The notes below the pieces were generated by a model. That model worked only from the letters and a program-made list of their open reading frames with translations, had not been told where the DNA came from and did no database searches. From Halocynthiibacter sp. SDUM655004 (GTDB lineage: Bacteria; Pseudomonadota; Alphaproteobacteria; Rhodobacterales; Rhodobacteraceae), in contig NZ_JAPDUG010000002.1 of the NCBI RefSeq assembly GCF_026015885.1, positions 744,001 to 808,000 of the forward strand: DNA of 64,000 bases, written 5' to 3'. A program made the position numbers and the translations under genes. Positions 16,494 through 24,572 of the stretch are shown here, piece after piece. Each line of letters begins with the position of its first letter. Position 1 is the stretch's first letter.

Positions 16494-17687
16494 ATGATAC
16501 AGAAACTGACCACTAAGTTCATCGAGACCAGAAAGCCAAACCCAGCCAAGCGGGAAGACTTCCGTGACACAGTGGTTCCGGGCTTAGTCCTTCGGGTGAA
16601 CAAATCCGGCACCAAGACGTTTAGCTTTCACAAGCGCATAAACGGAAAAATGAAGCGCTTGACCATCGGCCATTTCGGACCATTTTCTCTTAACGACGCC
16701 CGGGAACGAGCACGGCAAATCCTCTATGAAGTGGAAACAGGCAAGTTCGAACAAAGTACCGGCATAGAGGTCGAAGTGAAACCGACGCTGGGCGACGTGA
16801 TCCCTGACTATATTGAGAAGTATGCCAAGATTCACAACCGTGACCATGAACGCAAAGAAGCTCAGTTGGCTAAGTTCACGACCCTGCACGGAAAACGGAT
16901 CAACGAGATCAAACGCGCAGATGTCGTGAAAGCATGCGACACAATTCAGAAATCTGCACCAATCGGCGTGAACCGCGCACTGGCTCATCTTAAGCATCTG
17001 ATGAGCTGGAGTGTCGAGCGCGGCATTATCGACGCCTCCCCCATTGCCGGAATGAAACCTCGGGCCCAAGAAAAACCGCGTGAGCGTGTCCTGACCGGTA
17101 ACGAACTGGGCGCGCTGTGGGAGGTCTGTGGCGACGAGGGCTATCCGTTTGGGGATTGCATGAAGCTGTTGATCCTAAGCGGCCAGAGACGCGCCGAAGT
17201 CGCCGAGATGCGCTGGTCAGAACTCGACATCGAAAATCGCCTTTGGACCCTACCTTCGCAGCGCGCCAAGAACGGCAGGCAGCACACCATACCGCTCACC
17301 GACGCAATGCTGGACGTGCTGCGCAGGGTGCCAAAGTTTATCGGTTCCGATTTCGTGTTCACTACGACGGGCACGACACCAATTTCTGGATTTGGTCGAT
17401 TGAAAAAGCGTCTCGACAAATCGCTTCCCAAGGACGCCGAACCTTGGACTCCCCATGATCTGCGCCGCACGATGTCCACCAACATGGCCCAACTTGGCGT
17501 TCCACAACCAGTGACTGAAGCGCTGCTAAACCATAAGACGGGTGTAGTCTCTGGCGTTGCTGCTATCTACAATGTCTATTCATACGCGGATGAAAAGCGC
17601 GAAGCGCTTGAGCAATGGAATAGCCATGTCGGAAAACTCACCAAACCAGCGCTACTACCTGCAATACCTCGAATTGGGTTGGCTTGA
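16494..17687 (+). CDS. Tyrosine integrase, DUF4102 / P4 type (integrase of element 2)
   Basis: The 397-residue protein starts MIQKLTTKFIETRKPNPAKR and has the N-terminal DUF4102 arm-binding domain (VPGLVLRVNKSGTKTFSF, LTIGHFGPFSLNDARERAR). A core-binding domain and the catalytic domain follow. Catalytic residues are seen in LILSGQRRAEVAEMRW (Arg), a Lys in AKNGRQHTIPL, PHDLRRTMST (His, Arg), LLNHKTG (His) and AAIYNVYSY (Tyr). ATG 16494 is chosen because the conserved domain starts there; the open frame reaches to 16422. It should integrate element 2 at tRNA-Phe. The next gene overlaps its 3' end by 62 bases. Confidence 0.9.
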   Translation: MIQKLTTKFIETRKPNPAKREDFRDTVVPGLVLRVNKSGTKTFSFHKRINGKMKRLTIGHFGPFSLNDARERARQILYEVETGKFEQSTGIEVEVKPTLGDVIPDYIEKYAKIHNRDHERKEAQLAKFTTLHGKRINEIKRADVVKACDTIQKSAPIGVNRALAHLKHLMSWSVERGIIDASPIAGMKPRAQEKPRERVLTGNELGALWEVCGDEGYPFGDCMKLLILSGQRRAEVAEMRWSELDIENRLWTLPSQRAKNGRQHTIPLTDAMLDVLRRVPKFIGSDFVFTTTGTTPISGFGRLKKRLDKSLPKDAEPWTPHDLRRTMSTNMAQLGVPQPVTEALLNHKTGVVSGVAAIYNVYSYADEKREALEQWNSHVGKLTKPALLPAIPRIGLA

Positions 17688-18327
17688 ACGGCAACTACCC
17701 GAAATGCCAGATTTCTTCTCTGAAAAACTCATAAAGCGAATTTGCCGAGAATCTGGCGCTGGCGACGAAACAGATCAAGAGGGTTTTGCGAAAGAGTTGA
17801 GGGAAATCGCGCAAGCATATTGGGTGGCGGCAATGTCATCGCCGCTAAAAATTGGCAATGGACCAGCTTTACAGAGTCCAGACGAACGGATTAGAAAATT
17901 GAACAGCACCATTCTGAACCCGGCGAAAAAGCTGATCGACGCTCTGGCTGACCACAATTTACCCTTGCTTTCCGAATGGCCCGACAAACTGCCTTCACAG
18001 TCGCCCGACCGGGAACACTTACTCAAAGAACTCAGTTTACTGATTGGTCGTGTTCGGGACCTCACCGAGGTGCTGGATGACCGAAAGCGTAAGGGCTCGC
18101 CTCTTTCACACGAATTCAAGATCGATTTGGCAAATGCATTGACCGATGTTTTAGAGCGCCACATTCCTTCGGTTGTAGCCGCACGCGGCGGTTATGACCG
18201 CACCAAGGACCCAAGCAGTGCATACAGACGATTTATGACTGAGTGCGGTTCAGAAATTTTCGGTTCTGATTTCTCTTTCTCAGGAAACGTCCTTGATGAA
18301 GTCGCTCTGTCACGAGGCAACTTGTAG
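17626..18327 (+). CDS. Unknown protein overlapping the integrase 3' end
   Basis: The 233-residue protein starts MSENSPNQRYYLQYLELGWL. It is mostly helical and charged, with no membrane segment, no metal-binding motif and no family I recognise. Features include a repeated Pro/Ser-rich segment around residue 125 (WPDKLPSQSPDREH) and a helical middle (LIGRVRDLTEVLDDRKRK). The start at 17626 overlaps the integrase by 62 bases; further in-frame ATGs upstream lie deeper in the integrase gene. Its position between integrase and AlpA gene suggests a role in element biology, which I cannot define. Confidence 0.6.
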   Translation: MSENSPNQRYYLQYLELGWLERQLPEMPDFFSEKLIKRICRESGAGDETDQEGFAKELREIAQAYWVAAMSSPLKIGNGPALQSPDERIRKLNSTILNPAKKLIDALADHNLPLLSEWPDKLPSQSPDREHLLKELSLLIGRVRDLTEVLDDRKRKGSPLSHEFKIDLANALTDVLERHIPSVVAARGGYDRTKDPSSAYRRFMTECGSEIFGSDFSFSGNVLDEVALSRGNL

Positions 18328-18330
18328 AAC

Positions 18331-18349
18331 CTACGCATACCCTGCGTAG
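18331..18349. promoter_or_regulatory. Inverted repeat CTACGCA-N5-TGCGTAG
   Basis: A perfect 7-base inverted repeat starts 3 bases after the stop at 18327 and lies about 95 bases upstream of the AlpA-like gene. There is no T-tract, only CTTTGG. It may be a weak terminator or an operator for the AlpA-like regulator. Confidence 0.35.
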
Positions 18350-18443
18350 CTTTGGCTACACCTCTGATATCAAACAGTTTCCCTCTGCCATATGCTGTCG
18401 TCACTTGGGGTCGACCCCTTCATTTAACAAATGGAGGCCCACT

Positions 18444-18668
18444 ATGAATATCGAAAAGAAACATCCGCGACTTGCGACCCGTGATGACCTGAAGCGCATG
18501 GGCATTAAAGTCTCAAACACCACAAAATTGCGTTGGGAAGCCCAAGGTAGGTTCCCAAGACGGATCCGTATGGGTGGCACAACCGTTGCTTGGTTCATGT
18601 CCGAGATTGAGGACTGGCTAGCGGAGCGTGATGCTGAACGCGCTCGAACATTTTACGCAGACTATTGA
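18444..18668 (+). CDS. AlpA-like helix-turn-helix regulator / excisionase
   Basis: The 74-residue protein has the MerR/AlpA-type winged helix: LATRDDLKRMGIKVSNTTKL, then RWEAQGRFPRRIRMGGTTVA and WFMSEIEDWLAER. AlpA-family proteins regulate integrase expression or act as excision factors in prophage-like elements. ATG 18444 has GGAGG 7 bases upstream; an in-frame ATG at 18405 lacks one. The stop lies 22 bases before the replication protein start, so the two are likely cotranscribed. Confidence 0.75.
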   Translation: MNIEKKHPRLATRDDLKRMGIKVSNTTKLRWEAQGRFPRRIRMGGTTVAWFMSEIEDWLAERDAERARTFYADY

Positions 18669-18690
18669 TCATCCAGAAAAGGAGACAGAA

Positions 18691-20463
18691 ATGCAAAAGG
18701 CATTTCGCTTTGAGGATGGCATGAATTCGCCTTCAATCACCAAAGCTGCGCTCGCATGGGCGCGGCAGGGTGCAAAAATTATTGCACTACACGGTATCGA
18801 TGAAAACGGAACATGCTCCTGCGGTAAGCGCCAGTGCGGTAGCCCCGGCAAGCATCCAATCGCCGAACTATTCCCAAAGGGCCAGCATAGCGCCACGAGC
18901 AAGGTCGCTAAGATTCGTCGCGCATTCAAAATTCACCCAGACGCAAATCTGGGTGTGATCCTTCCACAAGGGTTAGTGGCGCTTGATGTCGATGGGCCTG
19001 AAGGCGTTAAGACTTTCGAGGCTCTAAACCTTAAAGAGACTTTGGCGGTCCAAACTGGCAGAGGTGCGCATCACTACTTTCGGGTCTCTGAAGCGCTCCC
19101 CAAGAAAAAAATAACCCTTGATGGCATCGATATCAAAGATGCTGAGAGCGGGTACATAGTGGTGCCTCCGAGCAATCATCATAGCGGGAAATCGTATCGA
19201 TGGCGCGGCAACAGAAGGCCCATCGCGAAACTGCCCTCGTCGTTTGTAGGTTCGCTTGAACGCAAAGGCAGACGAACGGCAAACTTTCAAAATGAAGGGA
19301 CATTTAAAGCCGGAGGCCGGAACAACGAGCTAACCAAGATAGCTGGTTCATTGAGATATCGGGGATTGGGCGACACGGCTATCGCTACCGCATTGCAAGC
19401 GATCAATAGCACAGCGTGCAGCCCACCTCTTGGTGCAGATGAAGTTGACCGTATTGCCGAAAGCGTTGGCAAGTATGACACAGGCAGCGACGAAGCCTTT
19501 GGATGGCTCGGGGATGTTGTAGAATCCGAGCCGCAGTTTCTTGCCTACCCGTACATTATCAAGGGGGCGATCACCGTTCTCGACGGGAACATGGGCCAGG
19601 GTAAATCCACCTTTACGTGCGCAATCGCCGCTGCCGTTTCAACAGGCAAGCCACCACCCTTTATTGATGAGATTGAGCAAGGGTCTGTGCTGTTCATGTC
19701 AGCGGAGGATGATCCGTCGAGGGTTCTCAAACCAAGATTGATGAAAGCCGGGGCCGATGTTTCGAAGGTGCGATATCAAGATGAGCCGTTCACGCTTGAT
19801 GAGCGCGGCCTAGCGCTGGTGCGGCAAGAGCTAGCCTCAAATACACCCGCATTGGTTATCATCGACCCAATCATTGCGTTCATGCAGGAAGGCTCGAACG
19901 GCAACAACGCCACAGAGACTATGCACTTCATGATTCAGCTGGATCAACTGGCGCGGGATTTTGATACGGCGATCCTCATTGTTCGGCACCTCCGCAAGTC
20001 GCGGGCGGATCACGCGATGCACCAAGGTATCGGATCAATCTCGATCTCTGCACGGGTTAGGTCAGGGCTGATACTTGCGCCACATCCAGATAACCCAAAA
20101 AAACGGGCAATTGTGCACGCGAAGTCAAACTATTCAGAAGCAGGTCCTGCCATAGTCTTCGAAATGGAGAGCGATGGACCGCGTTCCCATCCAAAAATCG
20201 TTTGGCATGAATGCGATCCAGATATGACCGCTGATGATCTTCTAGCTCCGCCCGAAGCCGAGCGCGGACGCCCACCAAAAGCCAGAGATACCGCAACTGC
20301 GTGGTTGGAAAGCGTGCTGCGCCGTGGTCCTATCAAGAAAAAAGCGCTGGACGGTATGGCGGACGCAAACGGCATCACGTTGGCCACTCTACGCCGCGCA
20401 GGTGACACACTCGGCGTCATTAAGTCGAAAGACGGAAAGGAGTCCGTCTGGGCTCTGCCATGA
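18691..20463 (+). CDS. Primase-polymerase / RepA-like helicase replication protein
   Basis: The 590-residue protein has an N-terminal prim-pol type domain: AALAWARQGAKIIALHGIDE, a Cys cluster CSCGKRQCGSPGKHP, then LVALDVDGPEG with the catalytic acidic pair, and GRGAHHYFRV. A RecA/RepA-like ATPase follows: DGNMGQGKST (Walker A), GSVLFMSAEDDPSR, PALVIIDPIIAFM (Walker B), and AILIVRHLRKS. The C-terminus is a winged helix (KKKALDGMADANGITLATLR). Such proteins start replication of satellites and islands. ATG 18691 has AAAAGGAG upstream. The long palindrome just after the stop may be its target. Confidence 0.8.
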   Translation: MQKAFRFEDGMNSPSITKAALAWARQGAKIIALHGIDENGTCSCGKRQCGSPGKHPIAELFPKGQHSATSKVAKIRRAFKIHPDANLGVILPQGLVALDVDGPEGVKTFEALNLKETLAVQTGRGAHHYFRVSEALPKKKITLDGIDIKDAESGYIVVPPSNHHSGKSYRWRGNRRPIAKLPSSFVGSLERKGRRTANFQNEGTFKAGGRNNELTKIAGSLRYRGLGDTAIATALQAINSTACSPPLGADEVDRIAESVGKYDTGSDEAFGWLGDVVESEPQFLAYPYIIKGAITVLDGNMGQGKSTFTCAIAAAVSTGKPPPFIDEIEQGSVLFMSAEDDPSRVLKPRLMKAGADVSKVRYQDEPFTLDERGLALVRQELASNTPALVIIDPIIAFMQEGSNGNNATETMHFMIQLDQLARDFDTAILIVRHLRKSRADHAMHQGIGSISISARVRSGLILAPHPDNPKKRAIVHAKSNYSEAGPAIVFEMESDGPRSHPKIVWHECDPDMTADDLLAPPEAERGRPPKARDTATAWLESVLRRGPIKKKALDGMADANGITLATLRRAGDTLGVIKSKDGKESVWALP

Positions 20464-20483
20464 GACCGCAGGCAACATTCCAT

Positions 20484-20529
20484 TCACTTGCTCAGAATTC
20501 GCACACGTATGTGATTTTTGAGCAAGTGA
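20484..20529. promoter_or_regulatory. 46-base imperfect palindrome with 11-base perfect arms
   Basis: TCACTTGCTCA (20484-20494) is the exact reverse complement of TGAGCAAGTGA (20519-20529). The centre holds CACACGTATGTG, itself nearly palindromic. It starts 21 bases after the stop of the replication gene. There is no T-tract on either side, which argues against a simple terminator. A replication-initiator or regulator binding site is possible. Confidence 0.5.
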
Positions 20530-20603
20530 TCACTCCCCTCAAAAAACTTCGCTCGCGTGCCTGAGCAGCTACCACGCGCCAAAAATGTAAAGGAACACAA
20601 TAA

Positions 20604-20900
20604 ATGACTAAACATATTGAAATGCAATACCGCCTAAAAACCGCAATCCAAGCAGCGATCCTGCACGAGGGCAAAATTGATGGCACTGATGATGTAGCGC
20701 TGACGAACACCGACGTTGTCGAAGCGTTGCTAGAAGTCGTCGGATATTATGCGTCGTTTCACGGCTTCGAAAGCTACACTCCGACTGATCTTGCCTTTAA
20801 GAATGCCACAACAATCCAGAGGCACATCGACAGCTTCCGGGCGTTGAGGCGAGATGGAGGACTGAAGATGAATGTCGTCCCTCGCAACAAGGTGAACTGA
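20604..20900 (+). CDS. Small unknown protein
   Basis: The 98-residue protein starts MTKHIEMQYRLKTAIQAAIL, with a ribosome binding site (AAAGGA) 8-9 bases upstream. It looks like a helical bundle: LTNTDVVEALLEVVGYYASF, then ATTIQRHIDSFRALRR, and a basic end. The distribution of hydrophobic residues supports a real gene. No family recognised. It follows the replication gene and the palindrome on the same strand. Confidence 0.6.
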   Translation: MTKHIEMQYRLKTAIQAAILHEGKIDGTDDVALTNTDVVEALLEVVGYYASFHGFESYTPTDLAFKNATTIQRHIDSFRALRRDGGLKMNVVPRNKVN

Positions 20901-20958
20901 TTCAACAGTCAATGGGGGTGGTGTTAGGCAGCGGCTAGAGGCCGAAAATCTTGAAAGG

Positions 20959-21114
20959 ATGCATGACGACCTGTCTGCTCACGAGGCAATCGCCCATAAA
21001 AAAACACCTACCCCCACACCTTGCGTCAGCACTCAATTGGGTGTCCGGCAGACCTGTCTTAGGCGACACGAGGACTATGTATCAGACTGTCGGATACGAG
21101 CTGGAGCCAAATAG
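20959..21114 (+). CDS. Possible 51-residue protein, weak support
   Basis: From ATG 20959 the frame reads MHDDLSAHEAIAHKKT, then a Thr-Pro stretch, then a Cys-rich basic tail ending in RIRAGAK. The frame is also open and protein-like upstream (VRQRLEAENLER), starting just after the previous stop, but has no start codon there. It may be the 3' end of a decayed gene. Low confidence. Confidence 0.25.
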   Translation: MHDDLSAHEAIAHKKTPTPTPCVSTQLGVRQTCLRRHEDYVSDCRIRAGAK

Positions 21115-21211
21115 CTGAATCTTTTCAGGTGGTCCGCAATCGCGCTGGACTTGAAAGTGATGCTCTGGGTTCCACACGGGTAGCAATCTGCTTGGTTGGA
21201 CGCTCTGTCCT

Positions 21212-21442
21212 TCATTCTTGGACCCAACCCTTCTTGTGGAAATGACGAGTAACGATGACGCGATTGTAGAGCGGGAAGCCAATCCACAAGCCGTTGGCTG
21301 TGATCAGCGACAAGATCGACCACAGGAACATGCCCTTGAATAGGTAATACAGCGGCCCGAACAGCAGGCACCACAGTCTATGCCAGTTGCCGAGTATGAC
21401 TTTCTCCTGCCCGTTAAATTTCCATGTTGCTCGAATGACCAT
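21212..21442 (-). CDS. Small membrane protein, DUF2628-like
   Basis: The 76-residue protein reads MVIRATWKFNGQEKVILGNW, then a hydrophobic stretch with WCLLFGPLYYLFKGMF and LWSILSLITANGLWIGFPLY, and ends HFHKKGWVQE. The aromatic membrane segments followed by a His/Lys-rich Gly-Trp-Val end resemble small DUF2628-type inner membrane proteins. ATG 21442 has AAAGGAGACC directly upstream; the open frame starts further 5' without such a site. It is transcribed opposite to its neighbours. Function unknown. Confidence 0.65.
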   Translation of the reverse strand: MVIRATWKFNGQEKVILGNWHRLWCLLFGPLYYLFKGMFLWSILSLITANGLWIGFPLYNRVIVTRHFHKKGWVQE

Positions 21443-21859
21443 TGTGGTCTCCTTTGCTGATTGCAGTCGCAACAGCGCAATAAGGTCGAGCGGTGGTGGG
21501 CGTCAGGGTATTTCCTAGGTTGATGGGTATCTGCGCCGCGCACAGGGGCCAGCACTGCCGTCTGCGGCGCTTAGCTCGCAACACGACGTTCGATCCGGTC
21601 ACGACGCCTTCTGGCTCAATACAACGCGGCCACGCGCGCTCAACGCCGTATGCTCTAGGGCTTATAGTTGGCTTGCTTGAATTCACCTTGGGGTAGGCAC
21701 ATATTATCACTAGCAGCTTCTCCGGCTCTGGTCGAAGACCAATTATCAGGGCGTGTCGGGAAAAACGGGAGTGGCTGTCGCCCGCTCGGCATTTGGCCAA
21801 CGGCTAACCTGAATCCGCAACCTGTAGAGGAGATACACTCCGCCCGCAGGAGCGAATTC
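21443..21859. other. Intergenic region without a recognised gene
   Basis: Overlapping open frames on both strands are present but none has a ribosome binding site and convincing composition. The phrase GCTCTAGGG occurs near 21653 and again near 22132, each before a small gene, and may be part of a shared promoter region. Confidence 0.35.
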
Positions 21860-21973
21860 GTGAGGAGAAGTACTGAACGCAATTTGCTATGGGCAGTAGC
21901 TGTCGGAGGAAACATTGACAGCGTCTTGAGCCTTACGGAGAGGATCATTCAGGTCCTTTCTGCCCTAATGTAA
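21860..21973 (+). CDS. Possible 37-residue peptide followed by a terminator
   Basis: From GTG 21860, preceded by GCAGGAGCG, the frame reads VRRSTERNLLWAVAVGGNID and continues with SVLSLTERIIQVLSALM. The peptide is amphipathic and could sit at a membrane. A clear hairpin with a T-rich tail follows 13 bases after the stop. The frame is open further upstream, but that part looks less protein-like. It resembles a small peptide gene, but this is tentative. Confidence 0.35.
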   Translation: MRRSTERNLLWAVAVGGNIDSVLSLTERIIQVLSALM

Positions 21974-21985
21974 ATGCACAAATGG

Positions 21986-22019
21986 TCGCCGGTCCTCTTT
22001 GGGGTCCGGCGATTATTTT
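21986..22019 (+). terminator. Rho-independent terminator
   Basis: TCGCCGG (21986-21992) pairs with CCGGCGA (22006-22012), with a possible extension into the loop, and TTATTTT follows. Confidence 0.6.
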
Positions 22020-22214
22020 GATGTGGGACACAAGCAGATCGCGCAAACGAAACCTTCAATCCCCATTTTCAAGCTATTGCGGGGTCACGACCAGTCCTCA
22101 ATTCGAGAAGCCAACGGGTAACGCCCTCTGCTCTAGGGATTTATTGTGGGGTTGTCCCTGACATGCCTGCTGATCACGTCTTATCGATCTGCATCAGAAA
22201 CCAAGGAGATCACC

Positions 22215-22415
22215 ATGCCCGTTATCATCACACTGAAAGCCCTTTGCGAAGAACTCAAGATCGACCCGCGCGAGGCCCGCGAACGTCTGCGCGCCGCTGC
22301 CAGTGATGCCAAAGCAAACCCCGAATTGGCGAAGGCAAGGAAGCCGCGCACGCCGTGGCAGTGGGTTAAGGGGTCAAAGGCTGAGAAGGAAGCGCTTTCA
22401 GTATTGACCAACTGA
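22215..22415 (+). CDS. Small conserved-looking protein, unknown function
   Basis: The 66-residue protein starts MPVIITLKALCEELKIDPRE and ends in a basic segment KPRTPWQWVKGSKAEKEAL. AAGGAG lies 7 bases before the ATG. I recall similar proteins in alphaproteobacterial islands, but no function. The layout (helical N-terminus, then Arg-Pro-Arg-Thr-Pro-Trp and a charged tail) could suit nucleic-acid binding. It stands alone between the terminator at 21986 and the SIR2 gene. Confidence 0.6.
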   Translation: MPVIITLKALCEELKIDPREARERLRAAASDAKANPELAKARKPRTPWQWVKGSKAEKEALSVLTN

Positions 22416-22728
22416 GGTCGGCTTCTGGGCGTGCTATTCCGCGCGTGACCAAATTTTCGGGTTGCGAAAACTATGCCTTGGCTTGCGACGTGGCGTTACA
22501 GCGAGCCTGTAGCGTCACCTCAAATTAAGCGGGAAGCGAAAAGCAGCCAATGAACGCTTGAGTTGTGTCTCTATTCCAGCCATCCTTCCTATCAGGTTGA
22601 CTAGTTCACCCGAATGTGGACGTAGGCTTCGAATAGCTCTCCAAGGGACGTAAAAGAAAAGCTAGCGTCCCAAATCGTACGAGTGACGGGCCAATTTGGC
22701 AGTAGTAGCAGTGTTTGGGTGGGATAAT
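22416..22728. other. Upstream region of the SIR2-Argonaute operon
   Basis: No gene recognised. It must hold the promoter of the operon. No strong operator-like palindrome is evident. Confidence 0.35.
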
Positions 22729-24570
22729 TTGGATTTAGAAGACGACATTAAGATTACTTCCACAACAAAATTCCTCCCTAAGTTTTGTTTAAACCCTGCT
22801 GGATTTTCTTGGTTCTTGGGCGCGGGCGCGTCAGCATCCTCGGGAATCCCCACTGGGTACGACATGATTGTGGATTTTAAGAAACAACTATTTTGTCAAT
22901 TCAGTGGGACGAGCCGCAAACAAGTGGATTCTAATGATCCTTTGTGGGTCGAGCGAATTGAACTCTATTTGTCCAGTAGATCAATTTTACCCCCGAAAGA
23001 CGATCCTACCGAATACGCTGCAGCTTTCGAAGCCGTATATTCCACACCGGAAGAACGCCGAGCCTACATCGAACAGGCTGTCACAAAAGGCACGCCGTCC
23101 TTTGCCCATCGGGGTCTCGCAGCACTGATTTCGAATGGAAGAGTTCCGTGCCTCTTCACCACAAACTTTGACTCTATGATTGAGACTGCAGCGACAGTAA
23201 CAGATCAGCTGTTAGAGGCAACAGACAGAGCAAATTTGACCGTTGCAGGAATCGACAACGCTGACAGAGCCGATCGATGCTTGCGCGAATCCGACTGGCC
23301 CCTGCTTGCCAAGGTTCACGGGGATTTTCAGTCAGTCGACCTGAAGAACACGTCGGATGAGCTAGCGACTCAAGACCTCAAAATGCGAAATGTACTGACT
23401 GGCGCGTGTGGTCGGTTCGGACTGATTGTCGTCGGATACAGTGGCAGAGACCAGTCGGTTATGGACGCGTTGACTCATGCCTTGAAGGAACCAAATGCGT
23501 TTCCATCAGGGATCGTCTGGACTTGCAGATCCGCGAGCCGATTACTGCCTGCAGTTGTCGATTTCTTGAATGCAGCCCATTCTGCTGGTGTTACGACTTC
23601 GGTTCTTGAGTGTCACACATTCGACGAGTTAATTGCAGATTTGCTGGATGGCATTGCGTTGCCCGACGAACTGGAAAAGCACGTGCTGCAAGAGCGACCT
23701 CCCGAGATCAATAAACCGGCACCGTTACCCACTGGAGATCACCTAAATTTCCCAGTATTGCAAAGTTCGGCTCTCCCTCTGGTGCAGCTACCTAAACTCG
23801 CTAGAAAAATCAAACTCGGGTCTCCGTTAGACACCCGGCAAGCTCAGGAAATACTTAGAGCCTCTCAAAAAATGGGAGCGGTTGCCGGCATTGGCAATGA
23901 ACTAGCTGCATTCGGCGCGGACGCAGACCTATTGACTGCGTTTGCTGAACAGGATGCCGAACTTGCCGGTACAATTGAACTTAACATTGCCGAAGATAGC
24001 TGGGCGATGGGACTAGTCTATGACGCTTTGGTACGTGCGATTTGTCGAGACCAACCTCTCGCACCGCGCTTGAGACGCAGTGGACACTTAGTTGTCTTCA
24101 GTCATGCCAAACGCGACGAAGATGAGGCTACGCAAAGAGAACGAAAATCTCGGCAATCCGGGCCGCAGGCCGCCTATAGCGCACCTCTCACTGGCATTAT
24201 CCCGAACCACAAAGGTTTCTTGTTCAATGAAGGCGCGCGCATCAAGTTTGATCGAGTACTGGACGGCTGGTGGTGTGTTTTTGAGCCAACCACAGTCGTC
24301 AGGCCACCTCGAACTGAAGACCCTGAAATGCAGAAACGAAATAGGGGGATCGTTGCAGATTGGACGCGCGAAAGATGGGCAAGAAGATACAATAACGTTT
24401 GGGCGAAGATAATCGCCGCATGGATACCGCTGATTGCGGGCAATGATGACGGGAAACTACAAGCCTTTGGGGTAGGCGAGCATAAAGGAATTGACGCCAC
24501 GTTCGTCGTTTCGACTGTCCCGGCATGGTCTAGGCCATCACATGATCACCCTTATTTTCGAAGGGCTTAG
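22729..24570 (+). CDS. SIR2-APAZ protein (NADase effector of a SPARSA-type system)
   Basis: The protein has 613 residues. The N-terminal SIR2-like NAD-binding domain shows FSWFLGAGASASSGIPTG (about residues 26-43), CLFTTNFDSMIE, AKVHGDF and IVVGYSGRDQSVM. The C-terminal part from about 350 fits an APAZ domain: FNEGARIKFDRVLDGWWCVF, EPTTVV, then a Trp/Arg-rich RERWARRYNNVW. SIR2-APAZ proteins pair with short Argonautes; guide-directed target recognition triggers NAD breakdown and cell death or dormancy. Start: TTG 22729 has GGGTGGGA upstream; an earlier TTG at 22696 lacks a site. The stop is 2 bases before the Argonaute ATG. Confidence 0.85.
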   Translation: MDLEDDIKITSTTKFLPKFCLNPAGFSWFLGAGASASSGIPTGYDMIVDFKKQLFCQFSGTSRKQVDSNDPLWVERIELYLSSRSILPPKDDPTEYAAAFEAVYSTPEERRAYIEQAVTKGTPSFAHRGLAALISNGRVPCLFTTNFDSMIETAATVTDQLLEATDRANLTVAGIDNADRADRCLRESDWPLLAKVHGDFQSVDLKNTSDELATQDLKMRNVLTGACGRFGLIVVGYSGRDQSVMDALTHALKEPNAFPSGIVWTCRSASRLLPAVVDFLNAAHSAGVTTSVLECHTFDELIADLLDGIALPDELEKHVLQERPPEINKPAPLPTGDHLNFPVLQSSALPLVQLPKLARKIKLGSPLDTRQAQEILRASQKMGAVAGIGNELAAFGADADLLTAFAEQDAELAGTIELNIAEDSWAMGLVYDALVRAICRDQPLAPRLRRSGHLVVFSHAKRDEDEATQRERKSRQSGPQAAYSAPLTGIIPNHKGFLFNEGARIKFDRVLDGWWCVFEPTTVVRPPRTEDPEMQKRNRGIVADWTRERWARRYNNVWAKIIAAWIPLIAGNDDGKLQAFGVGEHKGIDATFVVSTVPAWSRPSHDHPYFRRA

Positions 24571-24572
24571 AC

